Origin: a virus | DNA: 38,373 nucleotides | Strand: one strand, 5' to 3' | IMG/VR virus record: IMGVR_UViG_3300036390_000003 | Span: 1 to 38,373 of that record | In this document: piece by piece, positions 14,157-21,982 of the stretch | How the letters are laid out: each line of letters begins with the position of its first letter | Position numbering within the stretch: position 1 is the stretch's first letter | The notes under the pieces: model-generated | Told to the model about the DNA's origin: nothing | The model's database searches: none | What the model saw: only the letters and a program-made list of their open reading frames with translations | Made by a program: the position numbers and the translations under genes

Positions 14157-14785
14157 TTACAATGGCTTATGGATCAATCCCGCTGATTGGATATCAGTTG
14201 CTTGACATGCCGGCTTGCGAGGGGGACCGGCCAGTTTCGAGCGATCGACCAGCGCACTGCCAGCGCGAGGCGCAAGCCATGCCCCCCCGGCATAGCTCGC
14301 ACCCCGCCCCCCGGGCGGCCGGCCTTCCCCCGAAGGGGGGCACCCCTACCCCCGAGGGGCGGGCGCACGCGCACCGATCCGATTTCCGGCAAGGGGTCTA
14401 TGCCCCGGCCGAAACGCCTGTTTTGGGGCAGGATGCGCCGGACTTGCGCCACCTCCCAGGGGTCGGGGTTCGGGTGAGTGGGTGCCCCGCGGTCCTCCCC
14501 GCCGGCTCCGGGTCGGGGTCCGGGTCTTCGGATGCCTGGTTCGTCTATCGGTGGAATAGACAGGGGCGGAAGGGCCAGCGGTGCCAGATCCTGGCGCGCG
14601 GCACGATGAATTCGCGACTGCTGCGGTTCGAGGATGGCTTCACGATGGTCAGCAGCGGCAATGCCCTGGCGAAAGAGAAGCGGACACCTTCCGCCCTGCG
14701 GGCTCCAGGTGACATCAGCGGAGCCGGCGCGCCTGCGCTGGTGCGCGCGCCGGCACTTCCGCGCGGCAAGAGGGCCGCGCGATGA
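14153..14785 (+). CDS. Hypothetical protein between the terminase genes
   Basis: An open frame of 210 codons that starts with GTG in a GTGA overlap with terS and ends in an ATGA overlap with terL. Only the last part looks like ordinary protein: from about residue 125 (AWFVYRWNRQGRKGQRC, then an ILARGTMNS segment and FEDGFTMVSSGNAL), a pattern I have seen in short phage proteins at this position. Residues 35-120 are Pro- and Gly-rich and lie over unusual C and G runs. The real gene may start later, for example at GTG 14474, or the early part may be a read-through region. Function unknown. Confidence 0.5.
   Translation: MITMAYGSIPLIGYQLLDMPACEGDRPVSSDRPAHCQREAQAMPPRHSSHPAPRAAGLPPKGGTPTPEGRAHAHRSDFRQGVYAPAETPVLGQDAPDLRHLPGVGVRVSGCPAVLPAGSGSGSGSSDAWFVYRWNRQGRKGQRCQILARGTMNSRLLRFEDGFTMVSSGNALAKEKRTPSALRAPGDISGAGAPALVRAPALPRGKRAAR
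14282..14482. other. GC-tract region with G-quadruplex motif, possible packaging site
   Basis: The stretch has a C7 run at 14282-14288, a CCCCC-GAA-GGGGG hairpin at 14327-14339, more C4 and G4 runs to 14363, and on the plus strand four G runs at 14459-14482 (GGGG, GGGG, GGG, GGG with loops of 2, 3 and 5 bases). It lies inside a poorly protein-like part of the frame between the terminase genes. A cos or pac site is one explanation. Confidence 0.4.
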
Positions 14786-16458
14786 GCCAGCACCTGGTCG
14801 ATATCGTCAACCGCGACGACATCAAGACGTACAACGACGCGGAGATGCGGGATCTCGTCGCCAAGCTCGAGCGCTTCGAGGATTTCAACCCGTTCAACTA
14901 CACGCCACCGGGCCCCGTCGCCCAGGCCTTCATCCTTTCGCACCTCACCACGGCCTTCCTGATGGGCCCCCTGGGTGGGGGTAAGACCACGGCCTGCGCG
15001 TTCAAGCGGATCTTTGCCGCCACGCTGGCGCCGATCGCCTGGCACCCGGAGACGGGCAAGCCTACCCGCATGTGCCGCTGGATCGTGCTGCGTGATACAT
15101 TCCGTTCGGCGGAAAAGACGGTTCTGGAAAGCTGGAAACAGTGGTTTCCCAAGACCTATCCCGGCTCGTCCTGGACGGGCGGCAACGATCGGCCGGCGAT
15201 CCACACGCTGCGCTTCATGGGCGAGGACGGGATCACGATCGAAGTCGTGACCGAGTTCGCCGGTCTCGGCGAAAACTCGATCGAGACCCTGATGAAGGGC
15301 CGCGAATATTCCGGCGCCTGGCTCAACGAAGCCGACACGCATGCCGCCGGCGCCCTCGACGATGCCGAACAGCGCGTCGGCCGCTATCCATCGGCAAAGC
15401 TGCTGCTCTCCGAAGACGAGCTGCTCGAGCTCGAGCGCGTCATGGGCCGGAAGCTTGTGAACGGTCGCCGGCGCGCCCAGGTCATCGGCGACTTGAACGC
15501 CCCGACGCTCGACAACCACGTCTACGAGAAGTTCATCAAGAAGCCGACGCCGGATCGCCATCTCTTCCGGCAGCCCTCCGGCCGATCGGCCGAGGCCGAA
15601 AACCGCTTCAACCTCGAGCCGGACTATTACGACAAGATCATCCGGAACCAGGAGGAGCACTTCATCAAGCGCATGGTCGACAATGAGTTCGGCTATTCCC
15701 GCCACGGCAAGCCAGTCTATGAGAGCTTCCGCCGCGATCGCCACGTCGCCCGCTCCAGGCTGATCGTCAACGCGCGCCAGCAGCTGGGCATCGGCGTCGA
15801 CACCTCCATGCATTCCCTGTCGCCTGCGGCCGTCTTCGGCCAGGTGCAGAACCCGGGCCGCATCGCCGTCTTGCGCGAGCTCTACATGGGCCACGGAGTC
15901 GGTACCGCCCGTTTCGGCGAGGGCATCAAGAACGTGCTCAACGAGCATTTCTCGAATGTCGGCGGTATCCGGATCTGGATCGACCCGGCCGCCGAGTATG
16001 GCGCGGACAAGGAAGGCGGGCAGCTGACGGCGATCGAGATGCTGTCGGTCATCCTCGGCCTGCCGATCCTCATTCCGTTCAACGGATCCAACGAGCTCGG
16101 CATGCGCCTTGATGGCGTCAAGACCGAGCTCCGCGGCTTCCTCGAGGCCGACACGCATCTCACCATCTGCCCGGAAGGCTGCCCGCTCCTAATCGAGGGC
16201 TTCGACGGGAAGTACCGCTACAAGAAACGGCCGGAGCATGCGTCGAACGAATACGACGAGACGCCGGAGAAAAAGCACCCCTGGTCGGACGTTCACGACG
16301 GCCTGCAGTACCTGATCGGCGGGATCCGCGGGCGCACCGCGATCATTCGTGCCGCCGGCGACAGCGATCGTCGCGAGGAGCGCCGGCCGAGCTCGCGGCG
16401 TGAGCGAAGCTCTCCCTGGGGTCAGGGATCCTTCGACCCCCATGGCGCGGGCTGGTGA
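14782..16458 (+). CDS. terL: Large terminase subunit
   Basis: A 558-residue packaging motor. The ATPase domain has Walker A GPLGGGKT at residues 62-69 and a Walker B-like GAWLNEA with Glu183. The nuclease domain begins near residue 330, where LGIGVDTSMHS carries the first metal-binding Asp, and a further acidic segment (KHPWSDVHDGLQYLIGG) follows near the end. The last 40 residues are basic and likely flexible. The protein moves DNA through the portal and cuts it, together with TerS. It starts in an ATGA overlap. Its place at the front of the late genes differs from T7, where the terminase genes come last. Confidence 0.93.
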   Translation: MSQHLVDIVNRDDIKTYNDAEMRDLVAKLERFEDFNPFNYTPPGPVAQAFILSHLTTAFLMGPLGGGKTTACAFKRIFAATLAPIAWHPETGKPTRMCRWIVLRDTFRSAEKTVLESWKQWFPKTYPGSSWTGGNDRPAIHTLRFMGEDGITIEVVTEFAGLGENSIETLMKGREYSGAWLNEADTHAAGALDDAEQRVGRYPSAKLLLSEDELLELERVMGRKLVNGRRRAQVIGDLNAPTLDNHVYEKFIKKPTPDRHLFRQPSGRSAEAENRFNLEPDYYDKIIRNQEEHFIKRMVDNEFGYSRHGKPVYESFRRDRHVARSRLIVNARQQLGIGVDTSMHSLSPAAVFGQVQNPGRIAVLRELYMGHGVGTARFGEGIKNVLNEHFSNVGGIRIWIDPAAEYGADKEGGQLTAIEMLSVILGLPILIPFNGSNELGMRLDGVKTELRGFLEADTHLTICPEGCPLLIEGFDGKYRYKKRPEHASNEYDETPEKKHPWSDVHDGLQYLIGGIRGRTAIIRAAGDSDRREERRPSSRRERSSPWGQGSFDPHGAGW

Positions 16459-16928
16459 TGGCCGTGCTCGTCCTCGACACGCCGGCGACGCTGCTCGACA
16501 TGGCCGACATGTTCGGCCCTATGTCGCCCCTAATGTGGGACGTCTGCCGCGAGATGTATCGCACCGGCCGCACCTGGTCGTTGTCGATCGACGACGAGCT
16601 CGCCGGCATTTTCGGCGTCTATCCGGTCGACGAGGGTGCCGAGGCCTGGTTCAACGTGCGCCCGACGACAGCCCGCCACATGCTTTTCATCTGCCGCCAG
16701 ATCCGGTTGACCCTAGACGCCCTTGATTACCCTGAAATCGTGGTGTTCTGCGAGACGGAAGCCGGGCGGCGCATCGCCGCGCTTTCGGGTTTCTCCTTCG
16801 CCACCCACCTCGAGCAAAGGGAAATCTGGCGATATGGGCGGACTATTCGGCGGCGGCGGCTCCCAGAAGGAGAGCCTGGCACTTCAAAAGCGGCAACAGG
16901 AACAGCAGCAGCGGCGGCAGCTGGCTGA
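16458..16928 (+). CDS. GNAT-like phage protein (T7 gp13-like)
   Basis: A 156-residue protein with a GNAT acetyltransferase-like layout: residues 35-60 hold two strands (SLSIDDELAGIFGVY), residues 70-100 a helix after a RPTTARH segment, and residues 100-130 the ending pattern IVVFCETEAGRRIAALSGF that resembles the C-terminal part of GNAT folds. Such proteins sit between terminase and portal in many podoviruses, and T7 gp13 is a related internal protein. The start at 16458 shares one base with the terL stop. The final 25 residues are Ala- and Gly-rich and overlap the next gene. Catalytic activity is uncertain. Confidence 0.7.
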   Translation: MAVLVLDTPATLLDMADMFGPMSPLMWDVCREMYRTGRTWSLSIDDELAGIFGVYPVDEGAEAWFNVRPTTARHMLFICRQIRLTLDALDYPEIVVFCETEAGRRIAALSGFSFATHLEQREIWRYGRTIRRRRLPEGEPGTSKAATGTAAAAAAG

Positions 16929-17052
16929 CCTGGCACGGCAGCAGGCCGAGACCGACCAGGCCGCATCAGGCCGCACCGGCCGACGCAACACGGGCGGCCA
17001 GATGCTGACTTTCCTTTCCGGCGAAGGCCTCGACAAGCTCGGCGGTGCCTGA
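16834..17052 (+). CDS. Small Gly/Gln-rich phage protein overlapping GNAT-like gene
   Basis: A 72-residue protein beginning MGGLFGGGGS, followed by a Gln- and Arg-rich helix (about 15-42), and a tail ending LTFLSGEGLDKLGG. Its first 95 bases overlap the end of the previous gene in another frame; its stop shares one base with the portal start. Short proteins of this form, with a Gly-rich start and a basic helix, are common between the GNAT-like and portal genes of alphaproteobacterial phages. Probably a minor virion or assembly protein. Confidence 0.65.
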   Translation: MGGLFGGGGSQKESLALQKRQQEQQQRRQLADLARQQAETDQAASGRTGRRNTGGQMLTFLSGEGLDKLGGA

Positions 17053-18590
17053 TGGCGACCGTCACTGACCTGAGAGCCCGGCGCAATGTCGCGCAGCGCG
17101 AACGCGACAGCTTCAAGCCCCTGCTCGACGATGTCTATCGCTATGCGATCCCCTTCCGGAAATCCACGCGAGACACAGGCCAGGCGGAAAAGCGCGTCGA
17201 CCAGGTCTTCGATCATACCGCGATCGACAGCGCCTTTCGTTTTGCGGGCAAGATGCAGCAGGACTTCTGGCCGGCGGGACAGGAAAACTTCTCGATCGAG
17301 CCCGGGCCGATCGTGCCGGACAATCAGCGCGACGCCCTGAAAAAGCAGCTTGAACCGATCTCGAAGGTCTGCTCCAGTTTCTTCGAGGATGGCGACTGGG
17401 ATCTCGCCTTCCATGAGATGGCGCTCGATCTCTGTGCCGGTACCGGCGCGATCCTGATGAACCCGTCGAGCGAGCCTGACGTCCTCTGGGAACCGATCTC
17501 GGTACCGACCGAAGAGCTGATGCTCGAGAGCGGACCCAACAACAAGATCGCCGGCATCTTCTGGGACCGCAAAATGTCCATCAAAGTGATGATGGATACC
17601 TGGCCGCGCGGCAAGTATCCGCAGGCCCTCAAGGACATGGCCAAGGACAAGCCGGAAACGGAAGTCGAGGTCCATGTCGACACGATTTGGGATGGGAAAA
17701 AGCGCCGCTGGCAGATGCTTGTCTGGTGCAACAAGGCCGACGACATCGTCTACAAGACGATGAGCCGGACGTGCCCCTGGCTCACTCCCCGCTATTTCCG
17801 CGTGCCTGGCGAAACCTACGGTCGCGGCCCGGCAATGCTCGCCATGCCGACCACGAAGACGCTCAACACGGCCGCGCGCCTGCAGCTGCAGGCGGCCGCG
17901 ATCGCCATGCTCGGCATCTACACCGCCGTCGACGATGGCGTCTTCAATCCCGATCTCGCCGAAGTGCGCCCGGGCAAGTTCTGGAAGGTCGCTCGCAATG
18001 GGGGTGCAATGGGTCCCTCGATTCAGCGCTTCCCGGATCCGCGCCTCGATCTCTCCAACATGGTGCTCAACGAGCTCCGCATGGGCGTCAAGGCAACCAT
18101 GATGGATCAGAGCCTGCCGCCCGATGGCGCGGCGGTGCGATCGGCGACCGAGATCCTCGAGCGCGTTAAACGCCTGGCTTCGGACCACCTTGGAGCCTAT
18201 GGCCGCCTAGTGAAAGAGGTGACGATCCCGGCCGTCAAGCGCGTGCTCGAGCTCGCCTATACCAAGGGGCTGATCCGCGAAGACATCCCGATCGACCAGC
18301 TCCTGGTGAAGATCCAGATCAAGAGCCCGCTCGCGATCGCCCGCGAGGCGCAGCGCATCGAGAAGATCGTCCAGTGGCTTCAGATGGTCATCATGATCAT
18401 GGCCGAGCGCTCGAACCGCGTCGCAAAGATCGAGCTTGCGCTCGCCGATATCGGCAGCCAGCTCGGCGTCCCCACCACCTACATCGTCACGAACGAAGAG
18501 CGGACGAAAATGGACAAAGACGAGCAAAAGCTGCTCGCCGCCCAGGCAGCGCTTGCGGCCGCCGGTGGCGCACCACAGGGAGCCGTTTGA
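17052..18590 (+). CDS. Portal (head-to-tail connector) protein, T7 gp8-like
   Basis: A 512-residue protein close in length to T7 gp8 (about 536). It has the connector layout: N-terminal helices with RERDSFKPLLDDVYRYAIP, a FRFAGKMQQDFWPAG segment where the family mentions membrane-proximal aromatics, a central strand-rich part with TGAILMNPS and YGRGPAML, and a long helical C-terminal region (about 330-460) with SATEILERV. It would form the dodecameric ring through which DNA is packed. Context agrees: terminase upstream, scaffold and capsid downstream. Confidence 0.92.
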   Translation: MATVTDLRARRNVAQRERDSFKPLLDDVYRYAIPFRKSTRDTGQAEKRVDQVFDHTAIDSAFRFAGKMQQDFWPAGQENFSIEPGPIVPDNQRDALKKQLEPISKVCSSFFEDGDWDLAFHEMALDLCAGTGAILMNPSSEPDVLWEPISVPTEELMLESGPNNKIAGIFWDRKMSIKVMMDTWPRGKYPQALKDMAKDKPETEVEVHVDTIWDGKKRRWQMLVWCNKADDIVYKTMSRTCPWLTPRYFRVPGETYGRGPAMLAMPTTKTLNTAARLQLQAAAIAMLGIYTAVDDGVFNPDLAEVRPGKFWKVARNGGAMGPSIQRFPDPRLDLSNMVLNELRMGVKATMMDQSLPPDGAAVRSATEILERVKRLASDHLGAYGRLVKEVTIPAVKRVLELAYTKGLIREDIPIDQLLVKIQIKSPLAIAREAQRIEKIVQWLQMVIMIMAERSNRVAKIELALADIGSQLGVPTTYIVTNEERTKMDKDEQKLLAAQAALAAAGGAPQGAV

Positions 18591-18955
18591 TGAAGGCACA
18601 GAGCATCGAAGACCTGATCGAAGGCGCCACCGCCGGCGGGCATGAGTGGTTTGAAGCTGTCGACGGGAAGATTCGTTCCAAGCTCGAGCTGCAGCAGGCC
18701 AAGGACAGCGAAGACGCCAAGACCATCGCAGCGGCCTGGGCCCGCTTTGCCGACGAACCTGATGGACGCAAGGCGCTCGAGCGGCTTTTCGACACGACGC
18801 TGCGGCGCACCGTCTTCTTCGTGCAGCTCGGCCTCGATGCCCAGTCCATGGCGGTCTTCGGAGCCTTCCGCGAGGGCCAGAATGCCGTCGCTTACGAGAT
18901 TGCCAGGCAGATCGGCCTCGGCAATGCGGAGGCGGTGACGCCCCGCGAAACCTGA
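18590..18955 (+). CDS. Hypothetical virion-region protein
   Basis: A 121-residue mostly helical protein between portal and scaffold. It starts in a TGATG overlap with the portal stop. Helices are visible at residues 5-30, 35-55, 58-75 and 80-110. The region FVQLGLDAQSMAVFGAFREGQNAVAYEIARQIGLG looks conserved in nature but I do not recognise it. It probably serves head assembly. Confidence 0.7.
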   Translation: MKAQSIEDLIEGATAGGHEWFEAVDGKIRSKLELQQAKDSEDAKTIAAAWARFADEPDGRKALERLFDTTLRRTVFFVQLGLDAQSMAVFGAFREGQNAVAYEIARQIGLGNAEAVTPRET

Positions 18956-18969
18956 GAAAGGCGTGAACC

Positions 18970-19872
18970 ATGCATGATTTGATGATGCGCCGCTTCGAGC
19001 GGCTTCTTGACGATGGCGGGATGGGTGGCGGCGGTGGCGCCGGCGGCCAGGGCGACGGCGGCGAAGGCCAGGGTGCCGGCGGGGACAAGTCCGGGGGCGA
19101 CCAGGGCGGCGGCGGCCAGCAGTGGAAGGCTCCGGACGGACTGCCGCCAGAGCTGCTCGGCGCATCGGCCGACGAAACGCTGACCAAGGTCATGGGGGCC
19201 TATTCGGAGCTCGACAAGCGGGCCAGCGGGCTCCGGGAAAAGCTGTCGAAATTGCCCTCCGCACCTGCCAAGCCTGACGAATATGCGTTTCAGCCGGCGG
19301 ACGATTTGAAGGACTATTTCGGCGACCTGACGAAGGACCCGGTTTTCAACGCGGCGAAGCAGGCGGCGCACAAGCACGGCATGAGCCAGGAGCAGTTCGC
19401 CGGCTTCATTTCCGAAACCTTCGGGCCTTTGGCCAAAGAAGGGCTGTTGCTCAAGCCCTACGATCCGAAAGCCGAGGTTCAGAGCTTCATGACGGCAACC
19501 GGCATGGATGCGAAGGCGGCCTCGGCCCAGCTCGACGCCAACATGGTCTTTGCCAAGGGAATATCCGAGCAGCTGCAGGTGCCCGAAAGCCTCAAGGCTG
19601 ACGTCCAGGCGCAGCTGATGGCCTTGACCGATACGGCCGTCGGCAATGCGCTCCTGACGGCCATCTCGGGCCGCTTCAACGAGATCGGAATCGGCGTCGG
19701 TGGCGACGGCGGCGGCCAGGGCGAACTGACCGAGGCCGACGTCAAGAAGCTGAGCCAGGATCCGCGCATTGATCCGCGCAATCGTGGGCACAAAGATCCC
19801 GACAAGCGCTTCGATGAGGACCTTCGCAGAAAGTACGACAGCGCCTACCAGAAGCTTGCCGCGAGAAAGTGA
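18970..19872 (+). CDS. Scaffolding protein, T7 gp9-like
   Basis: A 300-residue protein, near the length of T7 gp9 (about 307). Residues 15-50 are almost pure Gly with Asp and Gln; residues 58-230 are helical; the end (about 255-300) is charged with the closing helix RKYDSAYQKLAARK, fitting a C-terminal capsid-binding helix. Position directly before the capsid gene is typical. A strong hairpin follows the stop (19891-19921), so scaffold and capsid may be expressed at different levels. Confidence 0.85.
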   Translation: MHDLMMRRFERLLDDGGMGGGGGAGGQGDGGEGQGAGGDKSGGDQGGGGQQWKAPDGLPPELLGASADETLTKVMGAYSELDKRASGLREKLSKLPSAPAKPDEYAFQPADDLKDYFGDLTKDPVFNAAKQAAHKHGMSQEQFAGFISETFGPLAKEGLLLKPYDPKAEVQSFMTATGMDAKAASAQLDANMVFAKGISEQLQVPESLKADVQAQLMALTDTAVGNALLTAISGRFNEIGIGVGGDGGGQGELTEADVKKLSQDPRIDPRNRGHKDPDKRFDEDLRRKYDSAYQKLAARK

Positions 19873-19890
19873 GATCTCGCGCGCCGTTTC

Positions 19891-19921
19891 GAAGGGGCCG
19901 GACCTCGTGTTCGGCCCCTTC
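19891..19921 (+). terminator. Hairpin between scaffold and capsid genes
   Basis: Arms GAAGGGGCCG (19891-19900) and CGGCCCCTTC (19912-19921) pair perfectly over 10 bp with an 11-base loop. There is no strong T run after it, so it may end transcription only in part or stabilise the upstream mRNA end. A possible promoter follows: TTGACC at 19931-19936 with TATCGT about 15 bases later, which could add transcription of the capsid gene; that match is weak. Confidence 0.55.
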
Positions 19922-20075
19922 TGCGTCCGGTTGACCCGATCGCCTCCGACTTATCGTCGAGACTAGCAACGGGTGGACCTGCAAACGCCCCGGCCTCTCC
20001 GGCCTGACCGGACCCGGGCGCTTCGAGCGGCCTCTCCTCCCCGGTGTCTTTCCCCAAATTCATCGGAGCAAACCT

Positions 20076-20945
20076 ATGACGCTTGAAGCCAACAACTGGT
20101 TTACCACCCAGTATCAAGACCGTGCCATGCACATCTATCAGAACGAGGGCAACCGCCTTCGTCCGACCGTCACTGCCGCCACCAGTTTCAAGGGCTCGGA
20201 AAAAGCCGTCTTCTGGCTGGCCGGAAAGTCCAAGGCGGTCAAGAAGGACCGCCGCCAGCGCAACGTGCCGTCCAACTCTCAGCGCAAGCGGTTCGAAGTC
20301 AACCTCGAAACCTGGACGGCCTTCGACGAGATCGAAGAGTTCGACCTCGACCGCATGACGGTCGACGAGCGCGAAGTGGTGTATCAGTCCGGTGCCATGG
20401 CGCTCGGCCGCGCAACCGACATCGAAATCTACCAGAAGATGGCGGCCGCAAAGACCGTGGCCGATGTCGACTTCTCTGCCGGCGCCTTCAATGCGGCCCA
20501 GGCGCTGACGCTTTGCTCCATGCTGCAGAACGACAAGGTTCCGTGGGACGGCAATGTCTATTGCGGTCTGCCTTCGCTGCAGTGGAACCAGCTGATTGCC
20601 AACAAGGTGGTCAATTCGGCCGAGCACGTCGGTCCGGACATCCCCTTCGTCAAGGCGACGGATACGCGCTTCTGGAACGGCGTCAACTGGTTCCTCTTCG
20701 TCGAGGAAGATGCCCAGGATCTCTACCCGGTTCCGTCCGCCAACAAGCAGGACCTGTTCATCTGGCACAAGTCGGCCATGGGCTGGGGAGCGCATACCGA
20801 CCTGCAGACCCGCATCGTCTGGGACAACTATGAGGACGTCTGGACGGTCAACATGAAGGCCAAGGGCGCCGCCACCCCGCTGCAGGAAGGCAAGGGTGTC
20901 AAGCGCTTCACGACCTCCAGCAACTCGGCGATCGCCATCGTCTGA
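20076..20945 (+). CDS. Major capsid protein
   Basis: A 289-residue protein following the scaffold gene, with a strong ribosome site (GGAGCAAACCT) before the ATG. It has the look of a podoviral HK97-fold capsid protein: an N-terminal part rich in Gln, Asn and Thr, a charged arm around residue 55-75, a strand-rich middle with DEIEEFDLDRMTVDERE, and Trp-rich segments toward the end. It is shorter than T7 gp10A (about 345). Codon use is highly regular, with gene-body purity typical of an abundant protein. Assignment rests on position, length and family look. Confidence 0.85.
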   Translation: MTLEANNWFTTQYQDRAMHIYQNEGNRLRPTVTAATSFKGSEKAVFWLAGKSKAVKKDRRQRNVPSNSQRKRFEVNLETWTAFDEIEEFDLDRMTVDEREVVYQSGAMALGRATDIEIYQKMAAAKTVADVDFSAGAFNAAQALTLCSMLQNDKVPWDGNVYCGLPSLQWNQLIANKVVNSAEHVGPDIPFVKATDTRFWNGVNWFLFVEEDAQDLYPVPSANKQDLFIWHKSAMGWGAHTDLQTRIVWDNYEDVWTVNMKAKGAATPLQEGKGVKRFTTSSNSAIAIV

Positions 20946-21009
20946 CGAATGAACTGGCTGGCGGTCATGAGGCCGCCATCCACCCTTCGCGCAACAGGAG
21001 AACAAGACA

Positions 21010-21285
21010 ATGGCTTTCAACAAGCTTGGTTTTCGGACCACCGATCACATGCCGAACCCGTCCGGCGAAGCCGGCGCCAATCTCGCGGTACACAAGTACG
21101 TCACCAACGACGACACGGCGGCCGTCATCACGGCGGGTTACTTCAACTCGATCTGGACCCGCCTGAAGAAGGGCGACCACATCGACATGACGCTCGATCT
21201 CGACGGCACCGTCATGCGTCGCAACTACATCGTGACCGCGTCCTCCTCGTCGGGCGTCACGATCGCAGCGCAGAACGTCGCCTGA
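21010..21285 (+). CDS. Small virion protein after capsid, possible decoration protein
   Basis: A 91-residue strand-rich protein with AGGAGAACAA before its ATG. The C-terminal half alternates hydrophobic and polar residues (IDMTLDLDGT, NYIVTASSSSGVTIAAQNVA). Small beta proteins directly after the capsid gene are often head decoration or minor head proteins. A terminator (21300-21337) follows, so it shares a transcript with the capsid gene. Function is inferred from position. Confidence 0.65.
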   Translation: MAFNKLGFRTTDHMPNPSGEAGANLAVHKYVTNDDTAAVITAGYFNSIWTRLKKGDHIDMTLDLDGTVMRRNYIVTASSSSGVTIAAQNVA

Positions 21286-21299
21286 CGCCCTGCCCGCGC

Positions 21300-21337
21300 G
21301 GCCGTCGCCGGATCACGCCCCGGCGACGGCCTGCTTT
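21300..21337 (+). terminator. Rho-independent terminator after capsid module
   Basis: Arms GGCCGTCGCCGG (21300-21311) and CCGGCGACGGCC (21320-21331) pair perfectly over 12 bp with an eight-base loop, followed by TGCTTTTG. It separates the capsid genes from the tail genes. The next gene begins only 16 bases after it, so tail-gene expression needs read-through or a promoter I cannot see. Confidence 0.75.
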
Positions 21338-21352
21338 TGAGAGGAAATCGCC

Positions 21353-21982
21353 ATGGCGCTCACGACATTTGCCGACATCATCAACGCCGCCTGCGCCCGG
21401 ATCGGGGAAGAACCCGTCCAGGACTTCGACGACGATCTCGGCGGTGGCCAGAGCGCGCTCCTGATCTATGAGGAGACGGTCGACTTCAATCTCGGCCTGC
21501 AGCCTTCCGGCTTCTACTTTGCCCGCGAAGTGCGCCAGCTCTCCAAAATCGCCAATGCCACGCCCTTCACCGGCTTCGAGCATGTCTTCGACGTGCCACA
21601 GCCTTCGCTCGGCCCCCCGGTCTATCTGACCGACGATCCGAGCGACCCGAAACGGCGCTATGTCGACTTCCTGCTGACCAACGGCCAGGTGCATGCGGCC
21701 GACAATCCGCTCTACGCGATGATCAAGTTTCGGCCGGATCCGCATCGCTGGTCGCCCGTGTTCAAGAGCGCGACGATCACGGCGATCGCCGGGCACCTGG
21801 CATTTGCGATCGCCTCCGATCGCAATCAGCGCGCCGAGCTGCTGCAGCTCGCCTACGGCACGTCTTCCGAAAGCTTCCGCGGCGGCATGATGCGGGCCGC
21901 GCTCAGCGAAGACGGCTTCGCCAATCCCGCCCGCGAGATCAATGTTTCGGCCAATCCGCTCGAGAACGCCTGGAGATCCTGA
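21353..21982 (+). CDS. Tail tubular protein A (T7 gp11-like)
   Basis: A 209-residue protein, near T7 gp11 length (about 196). It begins with the family pattern FADIINAACARIGEEPV, followed by a central region with EETVDFNLGLQPSGFYFAREV, and a helical end where such proteins carry the SFRGG segment. It forms the adaptor ring between portal and nozzle. GAGAGG lies before the ATG. The next gene starts in its stop codon, giving the usual gp11-gp12 pair. Confidence 0.85.
   Translation: MALTTFADIINAACARIGEEPVQDFDDDLGGGQSALLIYEETVDFNLGLQPSGFYFAREVRQLSKIANATPFTGFEHVFDVPQPSLGPPVYLTDDPSDPKRRYVDFLLTNGQVHAADNPLYAMIKFRPDPHRWSPVFKSATITAIAGHLAFAIASDRNQRAELLQLAYGTSSESFRGGMMRAALSEDGFANPAREINVSANPLENAWRS

Noticed and set aside
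14542-14565. GTCTAT/ATAGAC pair between the terminase genes as an extra array member
   Set aside because: A single imperfect pair inside the best-conserved coding part of the gene; probably chance.
14545-16158. Minus-strand open frame opposite terL
   Set aside because: The plus strand carries a complete large terminase with ATPase and nuclease motifs.
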